This document shows positions 26,377 through 38,400 of a stretch of 64,000 nt of DNA, one piece after another (the first letter of the stretch is position 1; each line of letters opens with the position of its first letter). The position numbers were made by a program, and so were the translations under genes. This DNA is from an uncultured Oscillospiraceae bacterium (GTDB lineage: Bacteria; Bacillota; Clostridia; Oscillospirales; Ruminococcaceae): positions 1 through 64,000 of the forward strand of contig CAKSIT010000012.1 of NCBI GenBank assembly GCA_934462925.1, read 5' to 3'. A model generated the notes under the pieces. It saw nothing but the letters and a program-made list of their open reading frames with translations, was not told the origin of the DNA and ran no database searches.

Positions 26377-28350
26377 ATGAGCGACTTACAAAAGAAATCA
26401 GCGGAGCAAAATGCTCCGCTGAATGGCTCTTATGAAAGTTTTTCTAAGCAGGTTGATGATTGCCTGCAAGGAAAAGCAGACAGATATAATGACTTGTTTG
26501 TGTGCAGCACACCAAAAGTAATTACAGATTTAGGGTTTCCACAGTTGCCCATGTTATATACAAAACGGCACTTAAAGGACGCTATTCACGCAAAAGAGCC
26601 AAAAGGGCAAGAGAAACATCATTATCACGGACTAAAGGTAAGGCAAATCAAAAGATTGCCGGAACTGTTAAAGGACCCTGTAATGATTTTTCGGTCGAAA
26701 ACAGAAAAGAACAGCGTCGTTGTTGTTACGAATGAATTAGATAGTGATAATGCCCCGATAATAGCAGCCGTTAAAATCAGCGGTAAGGGAACTTATGAAA
26801 ATAAGGAGCAGCCCTCAAATTTCATTGTAAGTGTATACGGAAAGGACAATCAGTTTCTTTCATTCGTTCACGAAGCAATCAAGTCAAACAAGATGTTATA
26901 TGTGGATATAGAAAAAAGCCAGCGATTACTCAGTGTGCTGCAACTCCAATCGTCGCAGGGCTTAAGTATCGCTGACTTCAATTATATAATATCATATTTA
27001 AGTTCATTTGTCAATACCCAAAATCAAAATTCAGAAAAAAACAAGGAGGATAAACCATTGACCAACGATGAATTATTGAAAGCCCTTGCCGAACAACTCG
27101 GAAAGAATAACGACCTTGTGGGGGCTTTAATCAACAAAATCAACACTCTGGAGGAAAAGGTGAACGAAACAACGCAGCAGCTCCAGAGCGTTACCGAAAA
27201 GCAGGAAATGTTCACGACCCACTTCAATCAGATTTACAACGCCAAATCAATGGAAGAAACGCTCGGCATTATGTCCGATTTAGGTAAATCAGACATGGAG
27301 GTCGAAAGCTGCGATGTATACAGCTATGACGCACTTGAAGATAAGCTGTTTACCGTGGACGAGAACGGAGAGCGTGTCTATACGGATATTTCGGACAACA
27401 CGCCTATATCCGCTGCGCTTCTTAAAAACGAGCTGTTCATTGATAATAACTATACGGGCGGCGAAATCGGCGACGGCAGGGACACCGAGAAGATACATAA
27501 TGTTGCCGTTATCCCTATCGAAGCCAAAACAGGCGAAGTCATAGGTGTAGTCGTCGCTAAGAACAAGGCTGTTGACTTTGACAAGGACGACGTAGACAAA
27601 TTTAATCTTGAAAACGGCAAAATCGGCTCTGCGTTCCGCATGGGACTTGAAAATAAGGCGTTAAAGCAGGCGGCTATCACGGACAAGCTCACTCACCTGC
27701 ACAACCGTCAGGGAGCGCAGGAACACCTCAAAAACGTAGCTCTGCCGCAGATACACGAGGGCAACGCCGTTTCGACCATAATGATAGATATTGACAAATT
27801 CAAGAGCTTCAACGATACATACGGACACGACGCAGGCGATAAAGTCCTCCAGACCGTTGCCGAAACTCTTAAATCGCAGACCCGCAGTTCTGACGGCGTA
27901 TTCCGTTGGGGCGGCGAAGAAATGGTCGTTATCGCAAACATGAACGTAAATGAAGCCTATGAGCTTGCCGAACGGCTTCGCAAGGCTATTGAGAATACCC
28001 CTTGCGATATTGGCGACGGAAAGACTGTTCAGGTCACGGCGAGCATGGGCGTTGCGCAGGTAGTTACCGAACACCCTCAGCAGCTCAACGCTGCAAATAT
28101 CATGGAATACTTCGAGTCGAAGCCGCTCAAACGTGCTGATGAACGTCTGTACGAAGCTAAGGAGAACGGCAGAAATCAGGTCGTAGCTCCTCCTGCTGTG
28201 ATGAAATCACATCAGCAACAGCAAGACCGCCGTAAATCTTCGGTACTCGGTTCGATAAAGTCTGCAAAGGAAGAAGAAAACACCCGTCCGAAGCAGTCAA
28301 AAGACGTAAACCGTGACAAGCCGAAGAAAGGCAATCAAGACCTTTCATAA
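26377..28350 (+). CDS. Tagged GAF-GGDEF diguanylate cyclase with MuF-C-like module
   Basis: This 657-residue protein is predicted to make cyclic di-GMP. Residues about 20-200 resemble the MuF-C/PBECR-like module (DPVMIFRSKTEKNSVVVVTNEL ... NFIVSVYGKDNQF). About 230-285 is coiled coil and about 290-425 a GAF domain (VAVIPIEAKTGEVIGVVVAKNK). The cyclase follows: TDKLTHLHNRQGAQEHL, MIDIDKFKSFND, then GGEE at 512-515, an active-site form compatible with activity. RSSD at 503-506 is an intact inhibitory I-site, five residues upstream. The end carries SSVLGSIKSAKEEE, a variant tag. TTG 27058 (residue 228) follows CAAGGAGGATAAACCA, so a short form without the first module is possible. Confidence 0.85.
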   Translation: MSDLQKKSAEQNAPLNGSYESFSKQVDDCLQGKADRYNDLFVCSTPKVITDLGFPQLPMLYTKRHLKDAIHAKEPKGQEKHHYHGLKVRQIKRLPELLKDPVMIFRSKTEKNSVVVVTNELDSDNAPIIAAVKISGKGTYENKEQPSNFIVSVYGKDNQFLSFVHEAIKSNKMLYVDIEKSQRLLSVLQLQSSQGLSIADFNYIISYLSSFVNTQNQNSEKNKEDKPLTNDELLKALAEQLGKNNDLVGALINKINTLEEKVNETTQQLQSVTEKQEMFTTHFNQIYNAKSMEETLGIMSDLGKSDMEVESCDVYSYDALEDKLFTVDENGERVYTDISDNTPISAALLKNELFIDNNYTGGEIGDGRDTEKIHNVAVIPIEAKTGEVIGVVVAKNKAVDFDKDDVDKFNLENGKIGSAFRMGLENKALKQAAITDKLTHLHNRQGAQEHLKNVALPQIHEGNAVSTIMIDIDKFKSFNDTYGHDAGDKVLQTVAETLKSQTRSSDGVFRWGGEEMVVIANMNVNEAYELAERLRKAIENTPCDIGDGKTVQVTASMGVAQVVTEHPQQLNAANIMEYFESKPLKRADERLYEAKENGRNQVVAPPAVMKSHQQQQDRRKSSVLGSIKSAKEEENTRPKQSKDVNRDKPKKGNQDLS

Positions 28351-28391
28351 CTTGCACAAAAAGCTAATGAAATGTTTGGTAATTGTGTCTA

Positions 28392-28420
28392 TTGTCATAC
28401 TGTGTACAGTATGATATAAT
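28392..28420 (+). promoter_or_regulatory. Promoter with palindromic operator (lipoprotein gene)
   Basis: TTGTCA (28392-28397) and TATAAT (28415-28420) are 17 bases apart. The 20-bp perfect palindrome TCATACTGTGTACAGTATGA (28395-28414) fills the spacer, an arrangement typical of a repressor operator. The same palindrome recurs at 49611-49630 in another promoter. Confidence 0.8.
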
Positions 28421-28520
28421 AGGTACAACAAAAAAGTTAAAATACCCTTTCAGGGATTTTAATATATCACAACTGCGAATAATCGCACAATTCGCCAATG
28501 GCGAATAGAAAGGAATTATT

Positions 28521-29135
28521 ATGAAGAAATTCACCGCAATGCTCACAATTCTTTCAGTCGCTGTCTTTTCCCTTGTCGGTTGTTCCGGCAAGGAGGACGA
28601 ACCCTCGTCAAGCGGCTTTTCCATGGAAAGCGAAGTCTTTACAACGACCGCCGCCACTTCTTCCGTGGAAACGACGTCTGTTGAAGAAGAAATAATTCGT
28701 AAAAAAGCAAATTCTATGGAGGAGCTTTTAATCGGCGTAGCTAATGCAATCGGCAGTCATAACGAAGATGAGTTCAACTCTTATATTTCCCCTAAATACC
28801 GAAACCATAAGACATACGGGTATAAGACTATTCACAAGAAATTTATTGAAGCCTTAAACAATGCGGGGCTAGATTTCAGGCAAACTTATACTTATAGAGA
28901 TTTCTGCTTTTTTAGATATGAAAACGGAAAATCATACGAATTTATATTGAAAGAAGCACCTGATGATGTTCGATTTGATTTAGGACAATTTTCCTTCGGT
29001 TACGATTTGGAAAACGACGAGTATTTCATATTATCAGTTTCCTTTACACCAATTAAGGGGCGCTATGAAAGAGCACTGAAAAATGATGAACAGTTAGACT
29101 TATCCGCATACGCCACGGAGGAGGTGACAGAGTAA
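28521..29135 (+). CDS. ICE lipoprotein (204 aa)
   Basis: A signal peptide ends in the lipobox LVGC (MKKFTAMLTILSVAVFSLVGCSG), so the product should be anchored outside the membrane. A Ser/Thr-rich linker leads to a soluble domain (SMEELLIGVANAIGSHNEDEFNSYIS ... YTYRDFCFFRYENGKSYEF). I do not recognise the family; surface exclusion or mating-pair contact is a guess. It has its own regulated promoter at 28392, with a 100-base leader that contains a small hairpin and a palindrome copy (28491-28505). The stop overlaps the next start (TAATG). Confidence 0.75.
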   Translation: MKKFTAMLTILSVAVFSLVGCSGKEDEPSSSGFSMESEVFTTTAATSSVETTSVEEEIIRKKANSMEELLIGVANAIGSHNEDEFNSYISPKYRNHKTYGYKTIHKKFIEALNNAGLDFRQTYTYRDFCFFRYENGKSYEFILKEAPDDVRFDLGQFSFGYDLENDEYFILSVSFTPIKGRYERALKNDEQLDLSAYATEEVTE

Positions 29136-29473
29136 TGCCCGAAACATACGATTTGGAAATAGTGCCTATCAGCACATATCTGTTTGAGCTTCCCGGAACG
29201 CCGGAGGGCGAGGACATAGAAGTTACGATTTCTTTTTTCAGGGACACAAAGCACAACGTCATTGCAGAAGCATGGCTACGCCCGAAGAAATGCAGACTAA
29301 AGCAGTTCTGGGCGGACATTTACCAATTTGAGGACTACGATGACCTTTCAGACGAAGAAATCATAAAAAGGGTCTTGCCAGTGTTTAACGAGAGTGATGT
29401 ATTCAACGAGAGCGTTCAGGCTGTCATTGATAACGCTTGGGATTACTTCGAGTTTACGGAGAACGGAGGATAA
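29135..29473 (+). CDS. Hypothetical ICE protein (112 aa)
   Basis: ATG overlaps the TAA of the lipoprotein gene and follows GAGGAGGTGACAGAGTA. The product (MPETYDLEIVPISTYLFELPGTPEG...) is acidic, with a beta-rich first half and helical second half (DLSDEEIIKRVLPVFNESD). No family is recognised. Coupling suggests a partner of the lipoprotein, but it has no signal peptide. Confidence 0.65.
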   Translation: MPETYDLEIVPISTYLFELPGTPEGEDIEVTISFFRDTKHNVIAEAWLRPKKCRLKQFWADIYQFEDYDDLSDEEIIKRVLPVFNESDVFNESVQAVIDNAWDYFEFTENGG

Positions 29474-29476
29474 TAA

Positions 29477-32400
29477 ATGACAAAACTTGAACAGTATTAT
29501 AAACTTTCAAGGGAGAAATCGCAGCTGCTGTGGCAGGATAAGGACTATTATCTGTCCTTTCTTCGTACTGCGGGGCAGCTTTACAAGTACGAATTTCATG
29601 ACCAGCTTCTTATTCACGCACAGAACCCCGCTGCGACTGCCTGCGCTGAATACGACTTCTGGAATGACGAGTCCAAGATGAATAGGTATATCAAACGTGG
29701 AAGCAAGGGCATTGCCCTCATTGACCAAAGCGGCGCACATCACCGCCTGCGCTATGTTTATGACGTATCGCAGACAGGCAGACGAGATGAACGCTCCAAA
29801 GACCCGTATCTGTGGGAGGTAAACGAGAATAACCGCCAAACGGTCATTGACGTCCTTGGTTCGACAGCCGAACATCTGGACACCGCTATCATGGAAAAAG
29901 CTCATGAGCTTGCTGAGGATTATGCAGATTATTACAGCAACGCTCTTACCAACAGCGACGTTTCTGACAACACGTTTCTTGAGGAGCTTGACGAGCTGAA
30001 CACAAGGACTGATTTTTCTGAACTGTTGGAAAACAGCCTTGCTTACGTTCTCCTTTCCCGCTGCGGATATGAGCCTGACTTGTACTTTGACGAATACGAT
30101 TTTGCAAAGCTCTACGAATTTAACAGTATCGGTGCTATGTCCGTACTCGGTACGGCTGTAAGCGACATTACGGAAACTGCGCTCAGAAGCATTGAGCGTG
30201 TCATAAAAGCTGAAAGGAGCATTGAAAATGAACGAAGCATTACCCAAAACAATAACAGAGAACGGAATCAGTTACACTCTGGACGAGAGAACGCAGACAT
30301 ATCTTCCCGACCTGTTCCTGCCGGAAGAACAGGAACAGCCGATAGGCAGATACGGTCAAATGCGGCTGAATTATCTTCGGGAGAACCGCAGTCCGATGTA
30401 TCAGGCAATGTGCCTGTCGGGAACGCTGTATCCTCACTTGATGGAGATAGAGGAAACAGCGCAGAAACGGCTGAACACAATGCTCCCCGAAATGAAGAAG
30501 TCGGCAGGAGCGACGGAGGAGCTGAAAGCCGCCGACCAAATGAAGTGGGTGGGTTTGATGAACAGCATACAGCAGTCAGCGGACGAGATAATCATGAACG
30601 AGCTGATATTCAACAACTGAACAGCGAGCAGGCAGTACCGAACGGTGCTGCCTTTACTGTTTCCGAAGATACTGTTCTCGGCATTATCAATCATTATGAC
30701 GAGATGAACGTTATGAAGCAGGAAACCCTTGAATTTTTCCTCGACCACGATGATAATGACCGCCGTGCGGAGTTTGTGAAAGCGGCTTACGGTCACAGAG
30801 CGGTAGAATTTGAGCTTGACGGAAAGCCCGTCGGGTATAAGAAGCTCGGCGACGGTCTGGAGATTTGGGAGAACACAGCTGAAAACAGCGTTATCCTGTC
30901 TTGGGATACCGTGCAGGAGCTGACGGCAAGCCTTATTGACAGGCATGAATTTATCGAAGCCCCTGAATATATCGACCTTGAGCCTGACATTGAAACAGCA
31001 GATGTACAGACTGAACCGAAGCAGCTTTCGCTTTTCGGCGATATGGACGAGCTTGACGTTTCTGAAACAGCAATGCCGACCAGAACGGCGGCAGCAGCAG
31101 TCACCTATGACATGATAGATGATTTCCTGCGAACCGGCTCAAAGAAAAACAAAAGCCTTGAACGTATCGTTGCAGAGTTTCAGAAAGAAAAATCCGTCCC
31201 TGACAGGGCGGATTTTTTGCGCAGGGAGTTCGGAACTAACGGCAACGGTCTGAATCACGTCAGCGCAGACGGAACGGAAGAAGCAAAGGTGTCCGTATGG
31301 CACAATGACAATGGAATAACAGTCGGTATCGGCGACAGAGCCGTGAACGGCACAAGCGTATCCGTTTCATGGGCGCAGGCGGCTGAAAGGATTTCCGAGC
31401 TTCTTCAAAACGGAGATTACTGCTCTCAGGACGTTATCGACCGTGCGTTTCCGAATGAAATAAAGGAGCTTTCGGAAAAGCTGTGGTATCTTCGTGGGGA
31501 CATTGAGGGAGAATACTTTATCCCCAAAGACTTTTTCACAGGCGGTTTTGAAACAAGCACACAGAAGATAGCCGAAGCTCTGCGGGGCGAGAAGCCCGTT
31601 CAGGAGTTCATCGACGGTATGACCGACCTTATCGAACGTACTAAAGCCGACAGCTCTGTACTGCGTTTTCATATCCATAATCTTCCGGCAATTCTCCAAT
31701 CCCTCAAGGACTTGCAGCTTAACCGAACGGATTATACTGCAAAGGACGGTTTTTCATTCAGTCCGAGCGTTTTCATAACCGAGGACGAAAAGGACTTTGC
31801 GCTTTGCCATTCGACATTTATGACAAAAAGCGACATTTCAGATTACTTCGCTCAGCCGCATACCGATAAGGAAAAGGCGAATTTCCTAAAGGATAAGTAC
31901 GGCATTGGCGGCGGTTCGGTGGACGGCGGTTTCATCAACTATGATTATAAGGGCTTGGTTTACTTAAAGGGCAGCTTTGAAAAAGGCATAAGAGCTGCTA
32001 TCAACTGGAATGAAGCGGTACGCAGAATAACCCGTTTAATCGACGAGGGCAAGTATATTACCCGTGATGAAATCGACAGGCAGATAGCTTATGCCAAAAA
32101 GGTGGTTGCCGACCCGGAAAACCATTTTGAAGCAGACGTTGAGTTCTCGGAACGTTTTTTGAGAAGCCACGGAGCTATGCCGCAGAAAACTGTAACCATA
32201 ACCTGCAACTGGAGTGAAAGCAGTGCTTTTGAGGACGGCAAAGAGTATACTGTTGCAGAGTTTGACCGTATCATGGCGCAGGCTGATAAGGAAAAACAGG
32301 ACGGCAGACGGGCAGGTCTTGAAAAGTACGGCTCAGATGAAGCGTGGAGAGAGCAGGATATAGACGGATATTACAATTACCTCGGCTACGACAAGACGAG

Positions 32401-35400
32401 CTTTACGGTTAATCTGCCGAACGGCGACAGTATAACGGAAAGGCAGGATATAGGCGACGGCTTCGGCGGCGTTATAGACTATTTCCATGCGTTCGACTCT
32501 TTACAGCAATACGCTCCGCTGCTTGAAATTCAGAGAGGTTTGGACAATGCCATAAGCGCACGGGACGAGCTTGAGCAAACGCACAGGGAAACGGAACGAG
32601 AGCGTGAAATGCCTGACCGCACCCCTGCCCTTGCAGAAATCGACGGCGACAGGGCGGTCGGAATGATGACTTATGCGGATTTCAAGGTGTACACCGAAGA
32701 TAACGAACTTATAACCGACACCTCATATATTATCGACCACGGCGAACAATCGTTTTGGGCAGCCGCAGAAGATGTAGAGGTGTTTGCAAAGCGTGAGGAA
32801 ATCGCCTTGAAGATGGACGATATTTCCTCTGCGTATGAGTTCACTCCGCAGGAGTACGGCGAGCCGTATCATCTTGACCTTATGCGATTTGCGCAGACCG
32901 AGTATGACTGGGACAGCTTCAACAGCAACAGAAACGTATACGAAAACGTAATGGCAGCACTTGATGAAAGCAATTTTGAAGTGCTTCAGGTGTATCTGAA
33001 CGAGGTCATGAACGTTGAGGGCGATACCGAATTTGCAGATATGGCAAGCGAGGTCAAAGAGCTTCTTGCCGAATACAAGGAGAAGTATTCTGCGCTTACG
33101 GAGAAGGAACAGGTAACGGCTGCCGAGGAAAAGACATATTCCGAAATCACAAGGGATATGTACCGTATGGATAACGTTGATGTTTTCGTTATCCCAAATA
33201 AGGGCAGCATTGCAAAGGTCGAGATAGAAGCCACGGACGAGCTTCTGGCACGTCTGGCTGACCACGGGTTAGTACCGCTGCCAAATACGGATAATATCCG
33301 CATTCTTTTCAATACCGACGGCGAGAACTGGAACAAGATTGCTCTGCCCGACAAGTGGGGCAATATGTACAACAACATTGACATAGCGGATATACTCACG
33401 CCCTCCGAGCTTTCCACGGCGTATGAGGTCGCACGTCTGGTAATCAGCGGCGAATACCTTGAACAGACGGAAAATTCGCCATTGGCGAACGAAGAACCGC
33501 ATATCGAGGACAGACAGTATCAGCTTCAGGTCGGCGATAAAATAGAGTTTGACGATGGTCTGTTTGAAGTCACGGAAATAGCGGACAGCGTTGATGATGT
33601 AAAATATCAGCTTCGTGACCTTAACAGCATTTATCCCATTTTCCGTGTAGTTTACGAAACAGAGCTTTACGAAAAGGGCTTTTCCCTTGCAGTAGAAAAA
33701 CCGCTCCCTGAGCCTGTCAGGTCTGCGCCGAATATTGCAAATGTTCCCGAAATCAGCGCAGAAAAGCATGACTTTGTAATCACGGACGATAATCTCGGCG
33801 TTGGCGGCGCAAAAACAAAATTCAAGAACAACGCAGCTGCTATACGGCTGCTGAACGAGCTTGAATCAGAAAACAGACTTGCAACGCCCGAAGAACAGGA
33901 AGTTCTCTCAAAATACGTCGGTTGGGGCGGTCTGCCGCAGGCGTTCGATGAGAACAACGACTCTTGGGCAGCGGAATTTATGGAGCTGTACACTCTGCTC
34001 TCCTCAGAGGAATACGAAAGTGCAAGAGCTTCCACGCTGAACGCTCACTACACCTCTCCGACAGTAATCAACGCTATCTATGAGGGGCTGTCCAATATGG
34101 GCTTTAAGGGCGGCAACGTGCTTGAACCGGCAATGGGCGTGGGAAACTTCTTCGGCGTAATGCCCGAAGGAATGAGAAGCAGCAAGCTGTACGGCGTTGA
34201 GCTTGATGAAATATCCGGCAGAATAGCAAAACAGCTATACCAGACCGCAAAAATTCAGGTGACAGGCTTTGAAAAAACTGCATACCCCGATAATTTCTTC
34301 GACGTTGCAATCGGCAACGTTCCTTTCGGTCAGTATAAGCTGTCTGAAAAGCGTTATGACAAGCTAAATCTTCCCATTCACGACCATTTCTTCGCAAAGA
34401 GCTTGGATAAAGTCCGTGCAGGCGGCGTTGTGGCTTTCGTGACCTCGAAGGGTACGCTTGACAAGGCAAACCCGCAGTTCCGCAGATACCTTGCGCAGAG
34501 AGCCGAGCTTGTCGGCGCAATTCGTTTGCCGAATACTGCGTTCAAGGATAATGCGGGAACGGAAGTTACCTCTGATATTATCTTCCTCCAAAAGCGTGAC
34601 AAAATGGTGGATATAGAACCCGATTGGGTACAGCTCGGCGCAACGGCTGACGGAGTGCCTGTGAACAAGTATTTTGAGCAGCACCCTGAAATGGTACTCG
34701 GCGAAATGAAGCAGGGCGTTGAGTTCAGCTTGTACGGCAATGCAGAGGAAACAGCCTGTGTTCCGATGGACGGTGCCGACCTCAAGGAACAGCTCAAGGC
34801 GGCGATAAAGAATATTCAGGGAGTTATTCCCGAACTGGAAGTTCCCGACCTAGAGGAAGGACAAGCGGCGGAGAGCATACCCGCCGACCCGAACGTGCAG
34901 AACTATTCCTATGCTGTCGTAGATGATAATATCTATTACCGTGAAAATAGCCTTATGTTCCTGCAAACGCTACCTAAAGCCACATCTGACCGCATAAAGG
35001 GAATGTGTGAGCTTCGTGACTGCGTGAGAACGCTTATCGACTATCAGCTCAACGAATACAGCGATTTTGAGATAAGAGAACAGCAAGCCCGACTCAACTC
35101 TCTGTATGAGGATTTCAGCGGAAAGTACGGTCTAATCAACAGTCCCACAAATGAAAAAGCGTTCCGAGATGATAATTCATATCATCTGCTGTCCTCGCTT
35201 GAAATACTCGATGAGGACGGGAAGCTACAGCGCAAAGCAGATATGTTCACCAAGCGCACCATAAAGCAGCGCACACAGGTAACAAGCGTTGACACGGCTT
35301 CCGAAGCTCTGACGGTATCTATCGGAGAAAAGGCAGCAGTGGATATGCCGTTTATGCAGCAGCTTACGGGCAAAACCGAGGAGCAGCTGTACAACGACCT

Positions 35401-38400
35401 CAAGGGAGCTATCTTCCTCAATCCTATGTACACCGATGAAAGCAGCAGCGTTCCGAAATATCTTCCCGCAGACGAGTATTTATCGGGAAATGTTCGTGAA
35501 AAGCTCAGCATTGCAGATATGAAGGCGTTTATACACCCCGAATATGCAATCAATGTTGAAGCTCTGACCGCAGTTCAGCCGAAGCCGCTGCAAGCTCACG
35601 AAATAGACGTTCGTCTGGGCGCAACTTGGGTCGAGCCAACATATATCAAGCAGTTTATGTTCGAGCTTCTTCATACTCCGCTTTACAGTCGGCGTGACAT
35701 TGATGTGGAATTTTCAAAATTCACGTCTGAATGGCATATAAAGGGTAAGAGCGAGGACAGGAATAACGTTATGGTCGATATGACCTATGGAACACCCAGA
35801 AAGAACGCTTACAGCATTTTTGAGGACACGTTGAACTTGCGGGACGTAAGGGTTTATGACAGAGTTGAAAATCCTGACGGAACGTTCAAATCTGTACTCA
35901 ACCAAAAGGAAACGACCCTCGCACAGCAGAAACAGGAAGCGATAAAGTCGGCTTTCAAGGACTGGATTTTCAAAGACCCGGAACGCCGTGAAACGCTCGT
36001 GAAGCTGTACAATGAAAAGTTCAACAGCACTCGTCCCCGTGAGTATGACGGCAGTCATCTCACTTTTTCGGGAATGTCACCCGAAATAGCACTGCGTGAA
36101 CATCAGGTGAACGCAATAGCTCATACGATTTACGGCGGGAATACTCTCCTTGCTCATCAGGTCGGCGCAGGCAAAACCTTTGAAATGGTCGCTTCGGCGA
36201 TGGAAAGCAAAAGGCTCGGCTTATGCAATAAGTCGATGTTCGTAGTGCCGAATCATCTGACAGAGCAAATGGGCGCAGAGTTCCTGCGTTTATACCCTGC
36301 CGCAAATATTCTTGTGGCGACCAAAAAAGACTTTGAAGCGAAGAATCGCAAACGTTTATGTGCCAAAATCGCTACTGGCGACTATGACGCAGTAATCATC
36401 GGACATTCTCAACTTGAAAAAATCCCGATTTCCCCAGAGCGTGAGGAGAGAATGATTAAAAATCAAATCAACGAAATCGCCGAGGGAATAAAGGAACTAA
36501 AATCAAGCGGCAGCCGCAATGCAGATAATTTCAGCGTAAAGCAGCTCGAAAAGACGAAGAAGTCGCTTGAAGCTCGTCTGAAAAAGCTCATAGAAAGTCC
36601 CAAGCGTGATAATGTAGTCACTTTTGAGCAGCTCGGCATTGACAAGCTCTACGTCGATGAAGCGCACTCGTTCAAGAACCTGTTCCTATACACAAAAATG
36701 CGCAACGTCGCAGGCATACAGCAGACCGAAGCGCAGAAATCCTCCGACCTGTACATGAAATGCCAGTATCTTGACGAGATAACAGGCGGCAAGGGCGTTG
36801 TGTTTGCCACAGGAACGCCAGTTTCAAACAGCATGACGGAGCTTTACACCATGATGAGATACTTGCAGTCCGATACGCTGAGCCGGCTCGGAATGCAGAA
36901 TTTCGACTCATGGGCTTCCAATTTCGGCGAAGCGGTCACAGCAATCGAGCTTGCGCCGGAAGGTACGGGATACCGTGCGAAAACTCGTTTCTCCAAATTC
37001 TTTAATCTGCCGGAGCTTATGAACATATTCAAAGAAGCGGCTGATATAAAGACGGCAGATATGCTTAATCTCCCCGTTCCCGAAGCTAAATTCCACAACA
37101 TAGTGGTTCAGCCGACGGATATGCAGCGGGAAATGGTATCGGCTCTTTCAGAAAGAGCAAAGCTGATACACAATAAAGCTGTAATGCCCGAAGAAGATAA
37201 TATGCTCAAGGTCACGAACGACGGGCGTAAAATCGGACTAGACCAAAGACTTATAGACCCGCTGCTGCCGGACGACCCATGTTCTAAGGTCAACACTTGT
37301 ATCAACAATGTGTTCGATATTTATACCGAACACAGCGACAAAAAGTCTGCGCAGCTTATTTTCTGCGACTTCTCGACCCCGAAGAACGATGGCTCGTTCA
37401 ACCTCTATGATGATATTCGCAATAAACTCGTTGCTAAAGGTGTGCCGAAAAACGAAATTGCCTTTATTCACGAAGCGGATACCGAAGTGAAGAAAAAGGA
37501 GCTTTTCGCAAAGGTCCGTTCCGGGCAAGTTCGTGTGCTTCTCGGCTCGACTGCGAAGTGCGGCGCAGGAACGAATATTCAGGACAAGCTGATTGCGCTT
37601 CATCATCTTGACTGCCCGTGGCGACCGTCAGATTTGGAGCAGCGAGAGGGCAGAATTATCCGACAAGGCAATGAAAATCCCTCGGTAGACGTTTACCGTT
37701 ATGTAACCGAAGCCACGTTTGACGCATACCTTTACCAGACGATTGAGAACAAGCAGCGGTTCATCTCGCAAATCATGACCTCAAAATCGCCTGTGCGCTC
37801 GATGGAGGACGTGGACGAAGCTACGCTCTCTTATGCGGAGGTCAAAGCACTCTGCGCAGGAAATCCTCTCATTAAGGAGAAAATGGACTTAGATGTTGAG
37901 GTCACAAAGCTAAAGGTAGCAAAGTCGAATCACACAGCGCAGCAGTACAGTCTTGAGGACAGAGTTCTGAAAACTCTGCCGCAGAGCATTTCCCGTGTCG
38001 AACAGCGAATAGATGGCTTGCGTTCGGACTGTGAGCATTTCAAGGCACAACCGATTGTGGTGGAGGGAATATCCCCCATGACGGTGTGCAACGCTATATA
38101 CACCGACAAGGAAGCCGCAGGACAGGCTATCCTAAAGGCTTGCAAGAATGTAAAGGCAAACGCTGATTATGACCTCGGCACATACAAAGGCTTCAGCATG
38201 ACGCTTTCATACGACAGCTTTGCGCAGGAGTACCATTTAGACCTACAGCGTGAAGCTACGCACAGATTATCTCTCAGCACTTCGGCGTTAGGTAACATTA
38301 CCCGCATAGACAACGCTCTTGCAGGCATTGAAAACAGGCTGAACCAGAGCATAGAACAGCTTGCAGGACTGAAAGAGCAGCTAGAAACCGCAAAGGGCGA

